Of a stretch of 64,000 nt of DNA, positions 8,203-16,426 are shown piece after piece; the first letter of the stretch is position 1; every line of letters starts with the position of its first letter. Made by a program: the position numbers and the translations under genes. The notes under the pieces are model-generated. The model was not told the origin of the DNA, ran no database searches, and saw nothing but the letters and a program-made list of their open reading frames with translations. This DNA comes from Roseiarcus sp036513315 (lineage in GTDB: Bacteria; Pseudomonadota; Alphaproteobacteria; Rhizobiales; Beijerinckiaceae). The stretch is from positions 10,652 through 74,651 of the forward strand of contig DATBZF010000059.1 of assembly GCA_036513315.1 (NCBI GenBank). The letters run 5' to 3'.

Positions 8203-9228
8203 ATGAACGCCGTCGCCCCCATCGTCGCCGCTCCGGCCCTTGTCGATCCATTCGGACGGGCGGTCACCTATTTACGGGTTTCGGTGACGGATCGTTGCGA
8301 CTTTCGCTGCGTCTATTGCATGTCGGAAGACATGAATTTCCTGCCCAAACGCGATGTGCTGACCCTCGAGGAGCTCGATCGGCTGTGCTCGGCTTTCGTC
8401 GCGCTCGGCACACGCAAGTTGCGCATCACCGGCGGCGAGCCGCTGGTGCGGCGCGACATCATGCGCCTGTTTCGCTCGCTGTCGCGCCATCTCGACCGCG
8501 GCGCGCTCGACGAAATCACTTTGACGACCAATGGCTCGCAGCTCGAGCGCTACGCCGGCGACCTCGCCGCCTGCGGGGTCAAGCGCGTCAATGTTTCGCT
8601 GGACACGCTGGATGCGGGCAGATTCCGCGCCATCACCCGTTGGGGCGATTTGAGCAAAGTCATGGCCGGGATCGAGCGCGCCCGGAGCGCCGGTCTGGCG
8701 GTCAAGATCAACGCCGTCGCGTTGAAGGGCGTCAACGATGGCGAGGCGCCGGCGATGGTCGAATGGGCCCATGCGCGCGGCTTTGAGATGACGTTCATCG
8801 AAGTGATGCCGCTTGGCGAGATCGAAGGACAGCGCGTCGATCAATATTTACCATTGTCGCAACTTCGCGCCGATCTGTCGGCGCATTTCACGCTTATTCC
8901 GTCGAACCACGCGAGCGGCGGCCCGGCGCGTTATTTCGACGTCAAAGAGACCGGCGGGCGGCTCGGTTTCATCACGCCGCTAACCCATAATTTCTGCGAA
9001 AGCTGCAACCGCGTGCGCATCACCTGCACTGGCACGCTTTACATGTGCCTTGGCCAGGAGGACGCCGCCGATCTGCGCGCGCCGTTGCGACAGTCGCAAT
9101 CCGACGAACCCCTCAACGCGGCGATCCGCGCCGCCATCGCGCGCAAGCCCAAGGGGCATGATTTCATCATTGACCGGGCGACCAACCGCCCCGCGGTTGC
9201 GCGCCATATGAGTGTGACCGGCGGTTAG
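8203..9228 (+). CDS. moaA: GTP 3',8-cyclase MoaA (molybdenum cofactor biosynthesis)
   Basis: 341-residue radical-SAM enzyme that converts GTP to 3',8-cyclo-7,8-dihydro-GTP, the first step of molybdopterin synthesis. The N-terminal [4Fe-4S] motif is Cys32-x3-Cys36-x2-Cys39 (CDFRCVYC). The C-terminal cluster motif is CESCNRVRITC, and the protein ends in the Gly-Gly needed for activity. The SAM-binding GGEP motif is at TGGEPLVRRD. An SD aagaggg precedes the ATG. No other moa gene is in the window; the enzyme stands alone between a terminator and an aminotransferase. Confidence 0.95.
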   Translation: MNAVAPIVAAPALVDPFGRAVTYLRVSVTDRCDFRCVYCMSEDMNFLPKRDVLTLEELDRLCSAFVALGTRKLRITGGEPLVRRDIMRLFRSLSRHLDRGALDEITLTTNGSQLERYAGDLAACGVKRVNVSLDTLDAGRFRAITRWGDLSKVMAGIERARSAGLAVKINAVALKGVNDGEAPAMVEWAHARGFEMTFIEVMPLGEIEGQRVDQYLPLSQLRADLSAHFTLIPSNHASGGPARYFDVKETGGRLGFITPLTHNFCESCNRVRITCTGTLYMCLGQEDAADLRAPLRQSQSDEPLNAAIRAAIARKPKGHDFIIDRATNRPAVARHMSVTGG

Positions 9229-9281
9229 TCGCGGCGCGCCAGGACGTTGGGGAAAGCCGCCCGGCGGCGGGAGGAATCTTC

Positions 9282-10613
9282 ATGACCCATATCCTCCACC
9301 GCGCCGCCAATGGCGCCATGCCTGTCGCCGTTGGCGGGCGCGGCGTTGAATTGTTCGACCGCGACGGCAACGCCTATATCGACGCATCCGGCGGCGCGGC
9401 AGTGTCCTGCCTCGGCCATGGCCATCCCGAAATCATCGCGGCGCTTCATCGCCAACTCGACGCGGTCGCCTACGCTCATACCGGCTTCTTCACCACCGAA
9501 GTCGCGGAAAGTCTCGCCGATCGTCTGATCGAAGATGCGCCAGCCGGTCTCGACCATGTCTATCTCGTCAGCGGCGGATCGGAAGCGATCGAGGCGGCGC
9601 TCAAAATGGCGCGCCAATATTTCGTCGAAAAGGGCGAGACGCAGCGGCGCCACATTATTGCGCGGCGCCAGAGCTACCACGGCAACACGCTTGGCGCGCT
9701 GGCCGCCGGCGGCAATGAATGGCGCCGCGCGCAGTTCCAACCACTGCTGATCGAAACGCATCATATCGATCCCTGCTACGCCTATCGCTTCAGGCAGGAG
9801 GGCGAGAGCGACGAGGCCTATGCGGCGCGCGCCGCTGAGGCGCTTGAAGACAAGATTCTCGCGCTTGGCTCCGATCAGGTCATCGCTTTCGTCGCCGAGA
9901 CTGTCGTCGGCGCTACCGCCGGCGCGGTGCCCCCCGTCGCCGATTATTTCAAGCGCATCCGGGCGATCTGCGACCGCTATGGCGTGCTGCTGATCCTCGA
10001 TGAGGTGATGTGCGGCATGGGCCGCACCGGCACGCTACACGCCTGCCAGCAGGATGGCGTCGCCCCGGACCTGATGACGATCGCCAAAGGCCTGGGCGGC
10101 GGCTATCAGCCGATCGGCGCAGTTCTCCTCAGCGGCCGGATTTTCGAAGCCTTCGCCAACGGGTCAGGCTTCTTCCAGCATGGCCATACCTATATGGGCC
10201 ATCCGATGGCCGCAGCCGCCGGCCTCGCAGTTCAGGAGGTCATCCGGCGCGACGGCCTGCTCGCCAATGTCAGGGCGATGGGCGAACGTTTGCAACGACG
10301 GCTGGAGGAGAGCTTCGCCAACAATCCGCATGTCGGCGATATCAGAGGGCGCGGGCTGTTCCGCGGCGTCGAGCTTGTCGCCGACCGCAGTTCGAAGGCT
10401 CCGTTCGATCCCTCGCGCAAGCTGCACGCGCGCGTAAAGAAGGAAGCGATGGCGCGCGGCCTGATGGTCTATCCGATGGGCGGCGCGATCGACGGAATCA
10501 GGGGAGACCATGTCCTGCTCGCGCCGCCCTTCATCGTCAGCGAAGGACAGATCGACGACATCGTCGAGCGCCTGGGCGATTCGCTCGATGCGGCGATCGC
10601 TTCGATGGGGTGA
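9282..10613 (+). CDS. Class III (omega) PLP-dependent aminotransferase
   Basis: 443-residue fold-type I aminotransferase. The PLP lysine is Lys269 in TIAKGLGGGY and the cofactor-binding Asp is Asp240 in LILDEVMCG. The phosphate-binding region SGGSEAIEAALK starts at residue 97. Length and the C-terminal GDHVLLAPPF motif fit omega-amino-acid or aspartate-family class III transaminases acting on amines, beta-alanine/GABA-type or related substrates. It begins 53 nt after moaA with no clear terminator, so co-transcription is possible but functionally unexplained. The substrate cannot be read from the sequence. Confidence 0.88.
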   Translation: MTHILHRAANGAMPVAVGGRGVELFDRDGNAYIDASGGAAVSCLGHGHPEIIAALHRQLDAVAYAHTGFFTTEVAESLADRLIEDAPAGLDHVYLVSGGSEAIEAALKMARQYFVEKGETQRRHIIARRQSYHGNTLGALAAGGNEWRRAQFQPLLIETHHIDPCYAYRFRQEGESDEAYAARAAEALEDKILALGSDQVIAFVAETVVGATAGAVPPVADYFKRIRAICDRYGVLLILDEVMCGMGRTGTLHACQQDGVAPDLMTIAKGLGGGYQPIGAVLLSGRIFEAFANGSGFFQHGHTYMGHPMAAAAGLAVQEVIRRDGLLANVRAMGERLQRRLEESFANNPHVGDIRGRGLFRGVELVADRSSKAPFDPSRKLHARVKKEAMARGLMVYPMGGAIDGIRGDHVLLAPPFIVSEGQIDDIVERLGDSLDAAIASMG

Positions 10614-10659
10614 CCGGCGTTGACTTCGGCTTCGTCCGCCAGGAATCTCTCTGGCGATC

Positions 10660-10801
10660 TTACGCGGCGTCATCGAGTTGAGGCAGCTTGTCGACGGCGG
10701 CGCCAAACTCGCGGCGGGCCGAAGATTTCCACAGGAAATCCATTCGGACATTTGCCTTCAAAAACCAGCTTCGTCGTGTCGTCCCTGAAGCTCCGGATCA
10801 T
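10660..10801 (-). pseudogene. Degenerate HigB/RelE-like toxin remnant
   Basis: Reading leftward from the ATG at 10801, the protein opens MIRSFRDDTTKLVFEG and continues KCPNGFPVEIF, the N-terminal pattern of HigB-type RelE-fold toxins. After FPVEIF that frame turns into arginine-rich nonsense. The plausible continuation (ARREFGAAVDKLPQLDDAA) is in another frame and then hits a stop. No HigA antitoxin follows; the next gene to the left is the aminotransferase. I read this as a frameshifted, truncated toxin. A palindrome fit to be its operator lies upstream at 10864-10884. Confidence 0.5.
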
Positions 10802-10863
10802 CCGCCGTCTTTTCGATGCGTATCTCTTTACGGTACAAATCGACAAGAAGCAGGTCAAGGGTT

Positions 10864-10884
10864 TTGTATCTTAGAAAGATACAA
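10864..10884. promoter_or_regulatory. Perfect 9-bp palindrome upstream of the HigB-like remnant
   Basis: Arms ttgtatctt and aagatacaa are separated by 3 nt and lie about 63 bp upstream of the remnant toxin start at 10801. Toxin-antitoxin operons are typically autoregulated through such dyads, so this is likely the surviving operator. The gap from 10885 to 11292 before the DUF3311 gene shows no gene I can support and presumably holds the symporter operon promoter. Confidence 0.45.
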
Positions 10885-11292
10885 TCAGGATAAGCCTGTC
10901 TCCGGCGCGAGACGAGAGCGGACCGCATGTTTCCGGGAAAAGCGCGTTCGCTCTGGGCTACCGGGTGAGGCAATCTACCGACTTGTATATTGAGCAACAA
11001 ACAGATGACTTCTGCAGTCTTATGCAATAGGAGCTTATCGCCATTCGACCGAAGCCCACGTTTGCTTTGTCCTCGATCGAAGCGAACGCGCCCTGCGTTG
11101 AGCGCATCGCCAATCGCAGGAGCGACAAAAGGCGAGCCCCGAGTCCCCTATTTCTCGAACTGAGACACGCCCCTCCAGCAAGCAAGTCTCGACCGCCGCC
11201 AGAAACTTGGCTATGAGGCTTGAGCGGCTGCGGCGGAGGGGACCGGAACAGAGTTCCTGGCGCAGATCGACAGGGCGCTTCCGGGGGACCTG

Positions 11293-11469
11293 ATGAAATA
11301 TCTGTTGCTGCTGGCGCCCTGCGTCCTCGCCGTTCTGACGCCGCTCTATAACAGCCTGAGCCCCGATTTCTTCGGCATCCCGCTTTTCTATTGGCTGCAG
11401 CTTCTGCTGATCCCGCTCTCCGCGCTGGCGATCTGGGCCGCCGACCGCATCGGGAAGGCTCAGCGATGA
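11293..11469 (+). CDS. DUF3311 small membrane protein, partner of solute symporter
   Basis: 58-residue protein with two hydrophobic segments (residues 3-17 and 30-50) joined by the short N-S-L-S-P-D-F-F-G-I-P stretch, where the F/L-G-I-P-F/L-F-Y-W-x-Q motif of DUF3311 is visible. A gggggac element precedes the ATG. Its stop overlaps the ATG of the symporter by 4 nt. DUF3311 proteins almost always accompany SSS-family monocarboxylate transporters, where they are thought to be accessory subunits. A second, longer homologue (31274-31492) is linked to another symporter in the same way. Confidence 0.8.
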   Translation: MKYLLLLAPCVLAVLTPLYNSLSPDFFGIPLFYWLQLLLIPLSALAIWAADRIGKAQR

Positions 11470-13037
11470 TCGACAATCTCAACTGGACCGCGACGATCGT
11501 CTTTGTTTTCTTTTTCGCTGTGGTGACCGTGATCGGCTTCATGGCTTCGCGATGGAAGGCGGGCGATCTCGACCATCTGCATGAATGGGGTCTCGGCGGG
11601 CGCCGCTTCGGGGCGTGGATCACCTGGTTTCTGCTCGGCGGCGATCTCTACACCGCCTACACCGTGATCGCCATTCCGGCCGTCGTCTATGCGATCGGCG
11701 CCTATGGCTTTTTCGCCGTCCCCTATACGATCGTCATCTATCCCTTCCTCTATCTGACCATGCCGCGCCTGTGGGCCGTGTCGCGCAAGCATGGCTATAT
11801 CACTGCGGGCGATTTCGTATTCGGGCGCTATGGCGACAAATGGCTGGAGCTCGCCGTCGCGCTGACCGGCATCCTCGCCACCATGCCTTATATCGCGCTG
11901 CAGCTCGTCGGCATGGAAAAGGTCATCCAGGCGCTCGGCTTCCATGGCGAGGGCTATCTCGCGCATGGGCCGCTGACCATCGCCTTCGTCATCCTGGCGC
12001 TCTACACCTATTCGAGCGGCCTGCGCGCGCCGGCGATGATCGCCTTCGTCAAAGACATCATGATCTATATTTTCATCATCGCCGCCGTCATCATCATCCC
12101 GATCCAGCTTGGCGGTTTCGCCAACATCTTCGAGGCGGCGGGCAAGGTCTATGACGCCAAAGTCGCCGCCAATCCGAAACTATCGGCGGGCCTGATCCTG
12201 ACGCCGCAGCAGATCGGCCCCTATATCACGCTGGCGATCGGCTCGGCGATGGCTCTGTTCATGTATCCGCATGCGCTGACCGGCACGCTGGCGGCATCGA
12301 GCGGCCAGGCGATCCGGCGCAATACGATGACCCTGCCCGCCTATTCCTTCGTGCTCGGCCTCATCGCGCTGCTTGGCGTGATGGCGCATGCGGCGGGCGT
12401 CAAGGTCGCCAATCCGCAGGACGCGGTGCCGCAATTGCTGCTCAAGGTCTTCCCCGACTGGTTCGCCGGCTTTTCTTTCGCCGCCATCGCGATCGGCGCG
12501 CTGGTGCCGGCGGCGGTGATGTCGATCGGCGCAGCCAATACGTTCACGCGCAATGTGTGGAAGACGTTCGTCAATCCCGACGTCAGCCCGATCAGCGAAT
12601 CGACGATCGCCAAGCTGGTGTCGCTGATCGTCAAGATCGGCGCGCTGGTCGTGATCTTCTTCGTGCCGACGCAATATGCGCTCGATCTGCAATTGCTCGG
12701 CGGCGTCTGGATGGTGCAGATATTCCCGGCGATGATTCTCGGGCTTTACACCCGCTGGTATAGCGGCCCGGCGCTGCTGATCGGCTGGGCTATCGGCATG
12801 ATCCTCGGCACCACGCTCGCCTGGGGCGCGACCGCCTGGGTTCCCGTCCATGCCCTGACCTGGGACGTGCCGCTGATCGGCAAACTCGACCTCGGCCTCG
12901 GCTTCGCCTCCTATAACGGCTTCACCGCCGTCATCGTCAATTTCCTGGTGGCGACGATTCTGTCGGCTTTCTGGAAGAGCGATGCGCCTGACCAGACGCT
13001 GGCGGCTGATTTCGAGGATCAGGCGGCGGTCGCGTAG
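11466..13037 (+). CDS. Sodium:solute symporter family transporter (monocarboxylate/MctP-like)
   Basis: 523-residue inner-membrane protein with about 13 transmembrane helices of the SSS (PutP/ActP/MctP) family. Typical features are the WGLGGRRFGAWITWFLLGGD region in TM2, the YGDKWLELAVALTGI stretch, and the VMSIGAANTFTRNVWK segment after TM8. Members import acetate, pyruvate, lactate or other monocarboxylates with Na+. It is translationally coupled to the DUF3311 gene. Substrate assignment is by family only. Confidence 0.85.
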   Translation: MIDNLNWTATIVFVFFFAVVTVIGFMASRWKAGDLDHLHEWGLGGRRFGAWITWFLLGGDLYTAYTVIAIPAVVYAIGAYGFFAVPYTIVIYPFLYLTMPRLWAVSRKHGYITAGDFVFGRYGDKWLELAVALTGILATMPYIALQLVGMEKVIQALGFHGEGYLAHGPLTIAFVILALYTYSSGLRAPAMIAFVKDIMIYIFIIAAVIIIPIQLGGFANIFEAAGKVYDAKVAANPKLSAGLILTPQQIGPYITLAIGSAMALFMYPHALTGTLAASSGQAIRRNTMTLPAYSFVLGLIALLGVMAHAAGVKVANPQDAVPQLLLKVFPDWFAGFSFAAIAIGALVPAAVMSIGAANTFTRNVWKTFVNPDVSPISESTIAKLVSLIVKIGALVVIFFVPTQYALDLQLLGGVWMVQIFPAMILGLYTRWYSGPALLIGWAIGMILGTTLAWGATAWVPVHALTWDVPLIGKLDLGLGFASYNGFTAVIVNFLVATILSAFWKSDAPDQTLAADFEDQAAVA

Positions 13038-13080
13038 CCGGAAGCAGAACCGAAACCACTCTGGAACGCAATTGTTTGTC

Positions 13081-13287
13081 TCATGAAGCAGCCGCGCCAT
13101 TGTAGAAAATGATGCGGCCACCCGGCGTCAATTGATCCAGAAAGACGGTTGTATCCAGAAAAAGCGGTACGCCGATCAGCGGCTCTCCCAAAGCCCAGAC
13201 GAGCTGACCGTCAGGGCGGCGCTGCAGCGGGAACGACGGCCGCTGCGGGCGCGTCGCCCGGATTGCGTCATCAAGATCAAAACTCAA
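13081..13287 (-). pseudogene. Truncated VapC-like PIN toxin
   Basis: From a TTG at 13287 overlapping the antitoxin tail, 68 residues can be read. They include the pre-PIN stretch RATRPQRPSFPL and then VPLFLDTTVFLDQL, the first beta strand of a PIN domain with its first metal-binding Asp. The reading ends 14 residues later, so the remaining three acidic residues and about 100 amino acids are missing. The truncation point lies 43 bp from the stop of the convergent symporter gene, consistent with a deletion at that junction. It should have no nuclease activity. Confidence 0.6.
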
Positions 13288-13573
13288 GGTCGATGCTTGG
13301 CTTGATGGCGCCCTTGTGGCGCAGCAGCTTGACGCCGAAATCATCTTCAAGGGCCAGCCGCGACAGCGCTATTTCAAGCAATTCCCTGTCCGACGCCACG
13401 TGAGCGCGTTTCTTGGCCGCTTCGATCAGGCTTGCCGGAAGCCAGCCGGACACGCGCGCATCCTTCGCGGAGCCAAGCAACCCGACCGCGCGAGCGTGTT
13501 CGCGCACCAGTTTGTTGCGCAGATGAGCAGCGGCTTCATCGCTATCGTTCTTACGGGACGCGGCGCGAGCCAC
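13277..13573 (-). CDS. Antitoxin-like protein linked to the truncated PIN toxin
   Basis: 98 residues from a preferred GTG at 13573 (cggag 7 nt upstream; a TTG at 13579 is an alternative). The C-terminal half, SGWLPASLIEAAKKRAHVAS then ELLEIALSRLALEDDFG and ending SIDLEF, resembles the DNA-binding and toxin-neutralising parts of ribbon-helix-helix-type antitoxins paired with VapC. Its stop overlaps the toxin reading frame, the normal VapBC layout. With the toxin truncated it is probably an orphan, possibly still repressing its own promoter. Confidence 0.6.
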   Translation of the reverse strand: MARAASRKNDSDEAAAHLRNKLVREHARAVGLLGSAKDARVSGWLPASLIEAAKKRAHVASDRELLEIALSRLALEDDFGVKLLRHKGAIKPSIDLEF

Positions 13574-13586
13574 AGACAATCTCCGT

Positions 13587-13620
13587 CGTGTTGAACCAAA
13601 CGCAGAATTCGTTCAACATG
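13587..13620. promoter_or_regulatory. Dyad upstream of the antitoxin gene
   Basis: Arms cgtgttgaac and gttcaacatg match at 9 of 10 inverted positions with 14 nt between them. The dyad starts 14 bp upstream of the antitoxin start at 13573. Placement suggests an autoregulatory operator. Confidence 0.4.
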
Positions 13621-13702
13621 ATGTCAATGTCGTGACCGGGCTCATGACATATGAGACGATGACCGAGAGCAGATTTCCTCATTGGTTGCATGGCGGAGCG
13701 TG

Positions 13703-13839
13703 TGCGCGAGAGGAATTCGAAGTCAAGGATCGCCTTTCAGGCGACCGCCCATAGCAGTCAGCTCGCTGACTGCGTAGACTTGTCAGCAATGGCGGCGAGC
13801 GCTTCGCGCTCGTCCTTGAGTCCGAATTCCTCTCGCGCA
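13703..13839. repeat. 27-bp inverted repeat around an 83-bp spacer
   Basis: Arms 13703-13729 and 13813-13839 match at 25 of 27 inverted positions and share tgcgcgagaggaattcg. The spacer holds smaller dyads, including cagtcag-ctcg-ctgactg. The region 13621-13930 has no gene I can support apart from a short minus-strand reading (DYAREEFGLKDEREALAAIA) that looks like the C-terminal end of a lost protein and includes the right arm. It may be a gene remnant duplicated in inverse orientation. Confidence 0.6.
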
Positions 13840-13930
13840 TAATCGCCTTCATGCAAACAATGAGGCGTTGTAGCCACGACCGGCGGCTGTCTCACATGTG
13901 TTTGAACCAGGACACCGCCTCGCGCCGTCA

Positions 13931-14872
13931 TCAAAGATTCTGCCTGGCCAGAAACGCCAGAACGAGGGCGGCGATCTCGTCGTTTTTCTCGTCCAGGGCG
14001 AAATGGCCTGCATCGAGCATATGTATCTCCGCGTCAGGCGCGTCCCGCTTGTACGCCTCTCCTCCTGGAGCGATGAACGAAGGATCGTCCTTTCCCCAGA
14101 CCACCAGGAGCGGCGGCCTATGCTCACGCAGCCAGGCTTGCCAGGTCGGGTATAAGGCGACGTTGGTCCGATAATCGTAGAGCAAATCCGCTTGTATCTC
14201 GCGCTGGCCCGGTTTTGAGAGGTGGGCGTATTCGTCGGTCCACGTATCCGGGTTGTAACGCTCGGGATGCGAGGTCCCGAGCGTGTGGCGCTGTTCCGTC
14301 GCTTTGGGTGAAACGAATGTATCGAACACTTCGGGATGCGCGTGTCGATCGGACCAATATTTGGCGATGCCGGTCCATTTGGGCCCAAGTCCTTCGGTGT
14401 ACGAATTGGCGTTCTGGATGATGAGAGCCTGGACCCGTTCTGGATGCATCAGCATGATGCGGAAACCAACCGGGCCGCCATAGTCATGAAGGAAGAATGC
14501 GCATTTGTTGATTTCGAGCTGCGCAAGAAGATGATCGATCGTCTGCGCCAAATGGTCGAAAGCGTAAGTGTAGACCGAGGGCGGTGGAGCATCGCTCTGG
14601 CCAAAGCCCGGAAAATCCGGCGCTATCAGGTGGTAGCGGGTGGCGAGCAAAGGAATGAGCGCGTCGAACTCGCGGGAAGAGGAGGGAAAGCCGTGCAGGA
14701 GCACGATCGTCGGCGCGTCCTTCGAACCTGCTTCGCGATAAAACACGCCGACTCCGTCGACGATGGCGCGGTGATAGGAGGTTGTCGCGGAGGTCGATTC
14801 GAGAGCGGCGGCGGGCGCGACCTGACTGGCCAATAAGACGCCGGCGGCCGCCGCCAGAACTCGGTTTTTCAT
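13931..14872 (-). CDS. Exported alpha/beta hydrolase (epoxide hydrolase/dehalogenase-like)
   Basis: 313-residue alpha/beta hydrolase with a Sec-type signal peptide (hydrophobic residues 5-23, cleavage after AAALE or nearby). The ATG at 14872 is preferred over an upstream start because it opens directly on the signal and has an SD-like gagg. The nucleophile position is Asp130 in FLHDYGGP, as in haloalkane dehalogenases and epoxide hydrolases, instead of the usual Ser. HGFPSSS (60-66) forms the oxyanion region, Asp262/263 is in WGKDDPSF, and the catalytic His290 is in DAGHF. An export signal on this subfamily is less common than a cytoplasmic form. Substrate unknown. Confidence 0.82.
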   Translation of the reverse strand: MKNRVLAAAAGVLLASQVAPAAALESTSATTSYHRAIVDGVGVFYREAGSKDAPTIVLLHGFPSSSREFDALIPLLATRYHLIAPDFPGFGQSDAPPPSVYTYAFDHLAQTIDHLLAQLEINKCAFFLHDYGGPVGFRIMLMHPERVQALIIQNANSYTEGLGPKWTGIAKYWSDRHAHPEVFDTFVSPKATEQRHTLGTSHPERYNPDTWTDEYAHLSKPGQREIQADLLYDYRTNVALYPTWQAWLREHRPPLLVVWGKDDPSFIAPGGEAYKRDAPDAEIHMLDAGHFALDEKNDEIAALVLAFLARQNL

Positions 14873-15091
14873 CGTGCGCCTCGTTGCGTTTGAGATTTCG
14901 TTGAATGCCGTCCCGCCAGCCGGTCGCCTTGTCGTGGTCATTCCGCTCGCAGCTCGCCGACGGAACCGGCATAGCTACGACGGGCCGGTTTAGCCCAAAC
15001 GGACCATTCCTGATTTGCTAAAAGGGTGCATTTTTGGTCTGCGCTGACGCAAAGCGCGATTGACAGGCCCGCGCCAGCGACGCCCCGCCCC

Positions 15092-16216
15092 TCAGCTCCT
15101 CGCGCGGCGCTGGCGGATCATGAAATTATCGAAGGAATATTCGGCGACCTGCCACCACAAATATTGGTCGGCGCGAAACGCCATGTAGGAATCGGCGATT
15201 TTCTTGAATTTCGGATTTTCGCCGCCGAGCTGGGCGTAGAGATCGTTGGCGGTCTTGTAGCAGGTCTCGATCACATCCTGCGGAAACAACCGCAATTCGG
15301 CGCCGCCGACCACCAGGCGTTTCAGCGCGCCGGGATTGAGCGCGTCATATTTTTCCTGCATCGAGGAATGGGCGAGCGCCGCCGCCGCGCGGAACGCCGC
15401 CTGATAGGACTTGGGCAGGGCGTCGAATTTTGCACGGTCGACGATGAGATGAAGCTGCATCCCGCCTTTCCACCAGCCGGGATAATAATAAAAGGGAGCA
15501 ACCTTGGAGAGGTTCAGCCGCTCGCCTTCCTTGCGCTCGCCAAACTTCTCGTCGTCATAGGGACCGACCCATTCCATCGCATCGAGCGCGCCCGATTCGA
15601 GGGCCGGGTAGATTGCATCCTTGGGCGTCGCCGCCGGCTCGGCGCCGAGCGTCTGGAAAATCTTGCCGGCAAAGCCGCCGATACGCATCTTGAGGCCCTG
15701 GAAATCACCGGGGGCATGGACCTCCTTGCGAAACCAGCCCGCCATCTGTCCGCCGGTATTGCCAGCGGGAAGCGCGAAGACGTTGCGGTCGGCGAGGAAT
15801 TCGTCGATGAGCTGATTGCCGCCGCCCTCATTGAGCCAGGCGGCGTGCTGGCGCGCATTCATGCCGAATGGCGTCGAGGATCCAAAAGCAAAGCTTGGAT
15901 CCTTACTCCAATAATAATGCAGCGCGCTATGCGCGCATTCGACCGTACCGTTGGACACCGCGTCAAGCGCTTCCAACGCCGGCGCGATTTCACCGGCCGG
16001 AGAAACCACGACCGTGAAATGGCCGTCGGTCATGTCCGAGAGCGCCTTGGCGAAAGTTTGCGCGCCGCCGAAAATCAGATCGAGCGAAGGTTGAAAGCTG
16101 GACGTCATGCGCCAATGCACATCGGGATTGGCGTCAGCCAAGGCAGGCTTGGCGAGACCCAGGCCGGCGGCGGCAAGCCCAAGCCCCGCGACGAACCGCC
16201 GACGCCCTGCGCTCAT
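15092..16216 (-). CDS. TRAP transporter solute-binding protein (DctP/TakP-like), orphan
   Basis: 374-residue periplasmic binding protein with a Tat signal (GRRRFVAG, cleavage after ALA near residue 27). The DctP-family fold is recognisable from the conserved FQGLKMRIGGFAGKIFQTLG stretch and ALESGALDAMEWVGP; the conserved Arg in the KMRI motif contacts ligand carboxylates. The WVGPYDDEKFG pattern resembles 2-oxoacid-binding TakP proteins. No DctQ or DctM membrane genes are nearby, so it either serves a transporter encoded elsewhere or is an orphan. It is divergent from a 3-hydroxyisobutyrate-dehydrogenase-like gene, with a 210-bp shared intergenic region. Confidence 0.88.
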   Translation of the reverse strand: MSAGRRRFVAGLGLAAAGLGLAKPALADANPDVHWRMTSSFQPSLDLIFGGAQTFAKALSDMTDGHFTVVVSPAGEIAPALEALDAVSNGTVECAHSALHYYWSKDPSFAFGSSTPFGMNARQHAAWLNEGGGNQLIDEFLADRNVFALPAGNTGGQMAGWFRKEVHAPGDFQGLKMRIGGFAGKIFQTLGAEPAATPKDAIYPALESGALDAMEWVGPYDDEKFGERKEGERLNLSKVAPFYYYPGWWKGGMQLHLIVDRAKFDALPKSYQAAFRAAAALAHSSMQEKYDALNPGALKRLVVGGAELRLFPQDVIETCYKTANDLYAQLGGENPKFKKIADSYMAFRADQYLWWQVAEYSFDNFMIRQRRARS

Positions 16217-16426
16217 TTGGCTACGCTCTTCATGCTCGTTGGCTCCGAATTACAAGTGCTCCAGAGAGCTTCAAATTCGACCGGTTTAACGCCTGTATAT
16301 AGGATTGCGCACAAAATTGCGGCAACCTTTGATCAGAATTGCGCGATTGGCGCATCTCGCGCGAGTCGCTATAGGACGCCAGACGCCGCCGGGCGGCCGA
16401 CCTCTAAAACTGTCAGGAGACACCAA

